Assembly (NCBI GenBank): GCA_937910785.1
Contig: CALDLG010000061.1
Coordinates: 1 to 6,658, forward strand
DNA from: an uncultured Lachnospiraceae bacterium
GTDB lineage: Bacteria; Bacillota; Clostridia; Lachnospirales; Lachnospiraceae
Direction: 5' to 3'
DNA: 6,658 nucleotides
In this document: in pieces, positions 1 through 4,005 of the stretch
How positions within the stretch are numbered: position 1 is the first letter of the stretch
Layout: each line of letters starts with the position of its first letter
Translations under genes and position numbers: made by a program
Notes under the pieces: model-generated
What the model saw: the letters and a program-made list of their open reading frames with translations, nothing else
The model's database searches: none
What the model was told of the DNA's origin: nothing

Positions 1-202
1 TGTTTGCGGAAATGACGATGCCCGGATAATGAAGACCGGCCTGCTCCTTAACTTCAAGAATGCTTAACAGGGGACGCCCGGAAGAAAGAACGAGCTTATG
101 GCCTGCCCGGATAAAATCATCGAGGAACGCCTTCGTATTTTTCGATACCATGCTTTGGTTATTCAATAAAGTTCCGTCCAGATCGGTAAATAAAATTTTC
201 AT
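1..202 (-). CDS. Cof-type HAD-superfamily (HAD-IIB) phosphatase, N-terminal fragment
   Basis: This is the first 67 codons of a gene that continues past the left edge of the window. The protein begins MKILFTDLDGTLLN, which is HAD motif I (DxDGT); D7 would be the nucleophile that forms the aspartyl-phosphate and D9 the general acid/base. Motif II follows as LSSGRP, with S41 in the phosphate-binding position, and the fragment ends in ISAN, which in Cof-type members leads into the cap region. Such proteins are usually about 270 residues long, cytosolic and Mg-dependent, and dephosphorylate sugar phosphates or similar small metabolites; the substrate cannot be told from this part. The start is fixed by GGGAGG four bases upstream of the ATG and by the motif I spacing from the N-terminus. 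It lies 97 bases downstream of the PHP gene on the same strand, probably in the same transcript. The superfamily is clear; the missing C-terminus keeps the subfamily open. Confidence 0.9.
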   Translation of the reverse strand, partial: MKILFTDLDGTLLNNQSMVSKNTKAFLDDFIRAGHKLVLSSGRPLLSILEVKEQAGLHYPGIVISAN

Positions 203-299
203 GGGGCCTCCCTTTGCTTAACCAGATTTCTTCGCGGGGTATTCCTATATTTAGGCAGGAATTTGTGAGACATTCCGTATGCAGGGCTGTTCGAATCGT
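203..299 (-). other. Intergenic spacer between PHP and HAD genes, no terminator seen
   Basis: The 97 bases between the PHP stop and the HAD start hold the HAD ribosome-binding site (GGGAGG next to the start). They also hold one weak six-base inverted repeat (ATTCCT at 241-246 with AGGAAT at 257-262), with no T-run on either side. I see neither a convincing sigma-A promoter nor a Rho-independent terminator, which favours read-through from the upstream genes. Confidence 0.5.
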
Positions 300-1148
300 T
301 TACATCGGGCCCGCGGCCTTTCGGATATTATCGAGGAATTCTTCCGGTATGAACAGTTTTCCGTAGCCAACCGCAAGATCCAGTCCCGGTTTGGTTCCAC
401 CGTGAAAATCCGAGCCGCCGCTCGGCAGCAGATTGTATTTTTCCGCAAGTCGGAACATGTCCCGTTCGTCCTGAAGTCCGTATGTGCTGTAGATAGCTTC
501 AATGCCGACCAGACCGGCCTGTTTCAGTGTGGAAACGAGAGTATCCAGCCGGTCTTTTCCCATATGATAAAGGGGCGGATGGGCGAGGATCGGAACACCG
601 CCGTTTTGCAGGATCAGTTCGACGGCCTGAGACGGCGTGACCTTTTCTCTCGGTACGAAATACTTGCAGTGGTCGCCGACATATTGCGCAAAAGCGTCGG
701 CATAGCTTGTCACATAGCCATGATTTTTTAAATAAACGGCATAGTGGGCTCTTGTGATGACGGCTTCCGGGTTTTCGGCGCAGAGCTTTTCATAGGTGAT
801 ATCGATACCGGCTTCCTGCAGATTCCGGCACATTTTGAGGTTCCGGTTGATGCGGGAATCTACAAAGGACTGTATTTTTGCCCGGAAAGAGGGCTCGTTA
901 TAGTGAATATAAAGCCCCAGGATATGGATATCTTTTCCCTCATATTCAGTGGAAAATTCGATGCCCGGGATGACTTCGACGGGCTTGTTTGCCGCATGGG
1001 AAATCGCCTCGTCAAGACCGTCCGTTGTGTCGTGGTCTGTCAGGGCGAAAGCGGAAAGCCCCTTTTCCAGAGCGTAGTCCACTAATTGTGAGGGCGTATA
1101 GGTGCCGTCTGATTTATTGGAGTGTACATGCAGGTCGACCCGGTTCAT
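300..1148 (-). CDS. PHP-domain metal-dependent phosphoesterase (YciV/TrpH type)
   Basis: A complete 282-residue protein of the polymerase-and-histidinol-phosphatase (PHP) family, a deformed TIM barrel with a cluster of two or three metals. The expected metal ligands are visible in order: H7 and H9 in DLHVHS, D14 in SDGT, H39 in LTDHD, E64 in PGIEFS, H75 in DIHILG, H190 in ILAHP, and D247 and H249 in GSDFHGG. R133 and H135 (ITRAHY) sit where the family has substrate-contacting residues. Length and motif spacing match the stand-alone YciV/TrpH branch. Characterised members of that branch hydrolyse 3',5'-bisphosphonucleotides such as pAp, or trim the 5' ends of RNA; which applies here cannot be read from sequence. 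It is not the long PHP domain of DNA polymerase, nor histidinol phosphatase. The ATG overlaps the ABC-F stop by one base (TGATG) and its Shine-Dalgarno (GAGGAAG) lies within the last ABC-F codons, so translation is probably coupled. Cytosolic, with no signal peptide. Confidence 0.93.
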   Translation of the reverse strand: MNRVDLHVHSNKSDGTYTPSQLVDYALEKGLSAFALTDHDTTDGLDEAISHAANKPVEVIPGIEFSTEYEGKDIHILGLYIHYNEPSFRAKIQSFVDSRINRNLKMCRNLQEAGIDITYEKLCAENPEAVITRAHYAVYLKNHGYVTSYADAFAQYVGDHCKYFVPREKVTPSQAVELILQNGGVPILAHPPLYHMGKDRLDTLVSTLKQAGLVGIEAIYSTYGLQDERDMFRLAEKYNLLPSGGSDFHGGTKPGLDLAVGYGKLFIPEEFLDNIRKAAGPM

Positions 1149-2785
1149 CAGTCTTCCTCTTCCGTTGCGGTACTCGTATATACGGTACGTTTTCTCGCCA
1201 TTTCATCACTTTCGAGATATTCGTCATAGGTCGTGATCTTATCGATGATCGTGCCGTTTGGCAGAATTTCAATGATGCGGTTGGCGGTTGTCTGGACGAC
1301 CTGATGGTCATGGCAGGAGAAAAGCTCCACACCTTTGAATTTCATCATGCCTTCGTTCAGCGCGGTGATGGCCTCCATATCCAGATGGTTTGTCGGCTCG
1401 TCGAAGATCAGGCAGTTTGCGCCGCTGATCATCATTTTGGAAAGCAGACAGCGGACTTTCTCACCACCGGATAAGACTTTAACTTTTTTGACACCGTCAT
1501 CGCCGGCAAAAAGCATGCGGCCGAGGAAACCGCGCACATAGGTGATATCTTTGACAGGAGAATACCCCATCAGCCAGTCGCTGATCGTATAATCGTTGTC
1601 GAACTCAGCGGTGTTGTCCTTCGGGAAATACGCCTGAGAGGTCGTAACACCCCATTTATAGGTTCCTTCATCCGGTTCCAGTTCTCCCATCAGAATTTTG
1701 AATAAGGTCGTTTTGGCCAGTTCGTTGCCGCCGACGAAAGCGATCTTATCATCGTGTCCGACGATAAAGGAAACGTTATCCAGAATCTTTTCACCGTTGA
1801 TGGATTTGCTGATGCCTTCTACCGTCAGCACTTCGTTGCCGATCTCGCGTTCCGGACGGAAATCGATATAAGGATATTTCCTGCTGGAAGGCTTGATATC
1901 GTCCAGCTCGATTTTTTCAAGTGCCCGTTTTCTGGAAGTTGCCTGCTTGGATTTGGAAGCGTTGGCGGAGAAACGGGAAATAAATTCCTGCAGTTCTTTG
2001 ATCTGTTCTTCTTTTTTCTTATTGGCTTCTTTCCGCTGTTTGATGATCAGCTGGCTGGATTCATACCAGAAATCATAGTTGCCGGCATATAACTGAATCT
2101 TGCCATAGTCGATATCCGCCGTATGGGTACAGACCTTATTCAGAAAATAGCGGTCATGGGAAACGACGATAACCGTATTTTCGAAGTTGATCAGAAATTC
2201 TTCCAGCCAGGCGATGGCGTCCAGGTCAAGGTGGTTTGTAGGCTCATCCAAAAGCAGAATGTCCGGATTACCAAACAGCGCTTTCGCGAGCAGGACTTTG
2301 ACTTTCTCGTTGCCGTTTAAATCGCTCATCATGCTGTAATGCAGACCCGTATCGATGCCGAGTCCGTTCAGCAGCATGGCGGCGTTGGATTCCGCATCCC
2401 AGCCGTCCATCTCCGCAAATTCAGCCTCCAGTTCGCTGGCGCGGATACCGTCCTCGTCAGAAAAATCTTCTTTGGCGTAGATTGCGTCTTTTTCCTTCAT
2501 GATCTGGTATAAACGTTCATTGCCCATGATTACGGTATCCATGACCGGATAGCCGTCATATTTAAAATGATCCTGTTCCAGCACAGAGAGACGCTGTCCG
2601 GGCGTGATGGCAATATCGCCGTTGGTGGTGTCCAGCGCACCGGAAAGGATTTTTAAGAAGGTAGATTTGCCCGCGCCGTTCGCACCGATCAGGCCGTAGC
2701 AGTTTCCTTCCGTAAATTTGATGTTCACATCTTCAAAGAGAGCTTTTTTACCGACTCTGTATGTTACATTATTTGCACTAATCAT
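1148..2785 (-). CDS. ABC-F family ATPase, YbiT/YkpA-like ribosome-associated translation factor
   Basis: A complete 545-residue protein with two ABC ATPase domains in one chain and no membrane segments, the ABC-F layout. Domain 1 (about 1-225) has Walker A GANGAGKST (34-42, K40), Q-loop Q71, a degenerate signature LNGNEK (156-161), Walker B with LLLDEP (E181) and the switch histidine H210 in VSHDR. A charged helical linker (about 226-310, rich in K, E, R and Q) is the element that reaches toward P-site tRNA in characterised ABC-F proteins. Domain 2 (about 318-525) has Walker A GGNELAKTT (352-360, K358), YFPKDN at the Q-loop position, a full signature LSGGEK (438-443), DEPTNH (E463) and H492. 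ABC-F proteins bind the ribosomal E site and rescue or tune translation; some give antibiotic resistance. The overall pattern resembles housekeeping YbiT/YkpA rather than a drug-resistance member, but this is inference. First gene of the minus-strand cluster; AGAGG lies eight bases before the ATG. Confidence 0.94.
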   Translation of the reverse strand: MISANNVTYRVGKKALFEDVNIKFTEGNCYGLIGANGAGKSTFLKILSGALDTTNGDIAITPGQRLSVLEQDHFKYDGYPVMDTVIMGNERLYQIMKEKDAIYAKEDFSDEDGIRASELEAEFAEMDGWDAESNAAMLLNGLGIDTGLHYSMMSDLNGNEKVKVLLAKALFGNPDILLLDEPTNHLDLDAIAWLEEFLINFENTVIVVSHDRYFLNKVCTHTADIDYGKIQLYAGNYDFWYESSQLIIKQRKEANKKKEEQIKELQEFISRFSANASKSKQATSRKRALEKIELDDIKPSSRKYPYIDFRPEREIGNEVLTVEGISKSINGEKILDNVSFIVGHDDKIAFVGGNELAKTTLFKILMGELEPDEGTYKWGVTTSQAYFPKDNTAEFDNDYTISDWLMGYSPVKDITYVRGFLGRMLFAGDDGVKKVKVLSGGEKVRCLLSKMMISGANCLIFDEPTNHLDMEAITALNEGMMKFKGVELFSCHDHQVVQTTANRIIEILPNGTIIDKITTYDEYLESDEMARKRTVYTSTATEEED

Positions 2786-2793
2786 GTTTAAAA

Positions 2794-2798
2794 CCTCT
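2794..2798 (-). promoter_or_regulatory. Ribosome-binding site of the ABC-F gene
   Basis: AGAGG on the minus strand, eight bases upstream of the ATG at 2785. It supports this start. The predicted leader is only about 45 bases, leaving little room for the attenuators often seen ahead of resistance-type ABC-F genes. Confidence 0.6.
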
Positions 2799-2835
2799 GT
2801 TTTCCTTATATTTTCGGTTGACAGTCACTTCTTCT

Positions 2836-2863
2836 ATTATACATAAACCGAATTCTTTTTCAA
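2836..2863 (-). promoter_or_regulatory. Sigma-A-type promoter for the minus-strand cluster
   Basis: Read on the minus strand: -35 TTGAAA (2863-2858), a 16-base spacer, then a perfect -10 TATAAT (2841-2836). Transcription would start near 2829, giving a leader of about 45 bases to the ABC-F start codon. Strong by consensus match; no experimental evidence. Confidence 0.7.
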
Positions 2864-2894
2864 GAAAAATCCGTAGAAATCGGCAGAAATGGAC

Positions 2895-2922
2895 TTGCAG
2901 TTTTCGGGTTTTTCATTATAAT
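2895..2922 (+). promoter_or_regulatory. Sigma-A-type promoter for the glycerophosphodiesterase gene
   Basis: -35 TTGCAG (2895-2900), a 16-base spacer and a perfect -10 TATAAT (2917-2922). The predicted start is near A2929, making an approximately 110-base leader. Its -35 lies 31 bases from the -35 of the leftward promoter, so the two are arranged back to back and a regulator bound between them could affect both. Confidence 0.65.
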
Positions 2923-2930
2923 GGTGGTAG

Positions 2931-2964
2931 CGCATCCCTGTTTCAGAAAAGGATGCGGTCTTTT
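2931..2964 (+). promoter_or_regulatory. Leader stem-loop with short U-rich tail at the 5' end of the transcript
   Basis: CGCATCC (2931-2937) pairs perfectly with GGATGCG (2951-2957). The 13-base loop can form a small inner CTG/CAG pairing. The stem is followed by GTCTTTT. With a start near 2929, the hairpin begins two bases from the RNA 5' end. It could act as a 5' stabilising stem-loop or as a weak early terminator; the T-run is short. The pairing is seen directly; the role is inferred. Confidence 0.45.
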
Positions 2965-2981
2965 ATCGATATCAATGAGAC

Positions 2982-3005
2982 GGTGTCCGCGGAAACGGGG
3001 ATGCC
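2982..3005 (+). promoter_or_regulatory. Second leader stem-loop, may compete with the first
   Basis: GGTGTCC (2982-2988) can pair with GGATGCC (2999-3005) through five Watson-Crick and two G-U pairs around a ten-base loop. The segment GGATGC (2999-3004) repeats the 3' arm of the upstream hairpin, so GCATCC (2932-2937) could pair with either copy. Modest stability; function unknown. Confidence 0.25.
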
Positions 3006-3028
3006 ATTGCGGTAAATTGTTCTGACAT

Positions 3029-3033
3029 GGAGG
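3029..3033 (+). promoter_or_regulatory. Ribosome-binding site of the glycerophosphodiesterase gene
   Basis: GGAGG seven bases before the ATG at 3041. It fixes this start and shows that the N-terminal membrane segment belongs to the protein. Confidence 0.75.
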
Positions 3034-3040
3034 AATCGGT

Positions 3041-3946
3041 ATGATAATCTGGAAAACGGCTATGATAGTAATAATATGTTGTATTTCGCTCTTCTTTATA
3101 TATATGCTGATGATTATGCCAAGGCTGCTCGGAAGACCGAAAAGGAAGCCTTATCTCGGTGTATATTATGCGCACCGTGGACTGCACGATAACCGGTCGT
3201 CCGCGCCGGAAAATTCCATGGCGGCCTTTCGAAAGGCGGTGGAGGCAGGATACGGTATAGAGCTGGACGTACAGCTGTCAAAGGACGGCATACCGGTGAT
3301 CTTTCATGATTTTACACTGGAGCGAATGTGCGGCGTGCCCGGAAAACCGGGGGATTTTACCTGTGAAGAGCTGCAGAAGCTTTCTCTTCTGAAAACAGAG
3401 GAGAAGATTCCTTCGCTGCAGGAATTTCTTGAGATGGTGGACGGAAGGGTTCCTCTGATCGTTGAACTGAAAATTGAGTGGACGGATCTGTCCCTGTGTC
3501 CGGCCGTGCAGAAGATGCTTTCCGGATATCGGGGCACATATTGCATTGAATCCTTTAACCCGCTGGCGCTTTTATGGTATCGAAGGCATCACAGGGAGGT
3601 TATGCGAGGACAGTTATCCACCAATTTCAGACATGATGGTAATTATAAAAATGTTTTTCATTTTTTTCTGACGCATCTTTTGATGAACTGGGCGACGAGT
3701 CCCGATTTTATTGCCTACAACTGCCGGTTTAAAGAAGAGCCGGGGCGGCGTATCTGCCGGAAACTGTACGGGAATCTGGCGGTTGCGTGGACGGTGAAGA
3801 ATCAGAAACAGCTGGAAAGTCTGGAAAAAGATTTTGATTTGTTTATTTTCGACAGCTTTATACCGGAAGTTCCGGAAACCAATGACGGAGAATTTTCTTC
3901 GAAAAAAATATTTTCTGATGAAAAAAAGGAAAAAATTGGTGCGTGA
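3041..3946 (+). CDS. Membrane-anchored glycerophosphodiester phosphodiesterase (GDPD/UgpQ family)
   Basis: A complete 301-residue protein. Family members hydrolyse glycerophosphodiesters to sn-glycerol 3-phosphate and an alcohol. An N-terminal hydrophobic helix (about residues 6-26) is followed by a basic stretch (R28 to K36). The GDPD TIM barrel then shows AHRG (H45, R46), PEN (E57), ELDVQ (E74, D76), FHD (H89, D90) and VELK (E142, K144), followed by ESFNP (170-174) and AWTV near the end. H45 and H89 are the expected catalytic pair, and E74, D76 and E142 the metal ligands, so it should be active. There is no lipobox or clear cleavage site, so the helix is probably an anchor. Charge distribution favours a cytoplasmic catalytic domain, but this is uncertain. 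The last roughly 25 residues are acidic then lysine-rich, outside the barrel and probably disordered. It likely recycles phospholipid or teichoic-acid breakdown products. Its own promoter and GGAGG lie upstream; ppdK follows after 59 bases. Confidence 0.92.
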   Translation: MIIWKTAMIVIICCISLFFIYMLMIMPRLLGRPKRKPYLGVYYAHRGLHDNRSSAPENSMAAFRKAVEAGYGIELDVQLSKDGIPVIFHDFTLERMCGVPGKPGDFTCEELQKLSLLKTEEKIPSLQEFLEMVDGRVPLIVELKIEWTDLSLCPAVQKMLSGYRGTYCIESFNPLALLWYRRHHREVMRGQLSTNFRHDGNYKNVFHFFLTHLLMNWATSPDFIAYNCRFKEEPGRRICRKLYGNLAVAWTVKNQKQLESLEKDFDLFIFDSFIPEVPETNDGEFSSKKIFSDEKKEKIGA

Positions 3947-3958
3947 TAAGACGAGATA

Positions 3959-3967
3959 TGTTATGAT
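3959..3967 (+). promoter_or_regulatory. ppdK: Extended -10 promoter for ppdK
   Basis: TG (3959-3960), one base, then TATGAT (3962-3967) is an extended -10 element. There is no good -35 at normal spacing (TTGGTG at 3936-3941 is 20 bases away), which an extended -10 can tolerate. The A-rich stretch at 3901-3935, in the 3' end of the preceding gene, could serve as an UP-like element. The predicted start near 3974 gives a leader of about 32 bases. No terminator is visible between the phosphodiesterase stop and this site, so some read-through is also possible. Confidence 0.55.
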
Positions 3968-3993
3968 AGGAAAAAGCACAATCATTTAGGAAA

Positions 3994-4000
3994 GAGGGAG
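3994..4000 (+). promoter_or_regulatory. ppdK: Ribosome-binding site of ppdK
   Basis: GAGGGAG five bases before the ATG at 4006. An out-of-frame ATG at 4001 lies too close to this site to be the likely start, and the 4006 start gives the conserved PPDK N-terminus. Confidence 0.75.
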
Positions 4001-4005
4001 ATGCT

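Noticed and set aside
241..262. Inverted repeat ATTCCT/AGGAAT downstream of the PHP gene as a terminator
   Set aside because: Only six A/T-rich pairs with a ten-base loop, and no T-run on either strand.
279..731. Plus-strand open frame of 150 codons opposite the PHP gene
   Set aside because: It is antisense to a well-supported PHP protein with all metal ligands in place, shows no recognisable domain and has no clear ribosome-binding site.
1148..2785. ABC-F gene as an antibiotic-resistance determinant
   Set aside because: The domain pattern fits the housekeeping YbiT/YkpA type, the leader is too short for a typical attenuator, and there is no mobile context.
2818..2846. TTGACA on the plus strand at 2818-2823 as a rightward -35
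   Set aside because: The -10 candidates after it are poor or wrongly spaced (TATTAT at 11 bases, TATACA at 14). The same bases carry the better leftward TATAAT.
2923..2960. tRNA-like stretch (GGTGGTAGCGC followed by a stem)
   Set aside because: No acceptor stem, no matching 5' D-arm, no anticodon loop of the right size and no T-arm. It is explained by the leader hairpin.
2818..3015. Plus-strand frame of 65 codons spanning the divergent intergenic region, TTG start
   Set aside because: It crosses both promoters and the leader hairpin, its TTG is part of a TTGACA sequence, and no Shine-Dalgarno precedes it.
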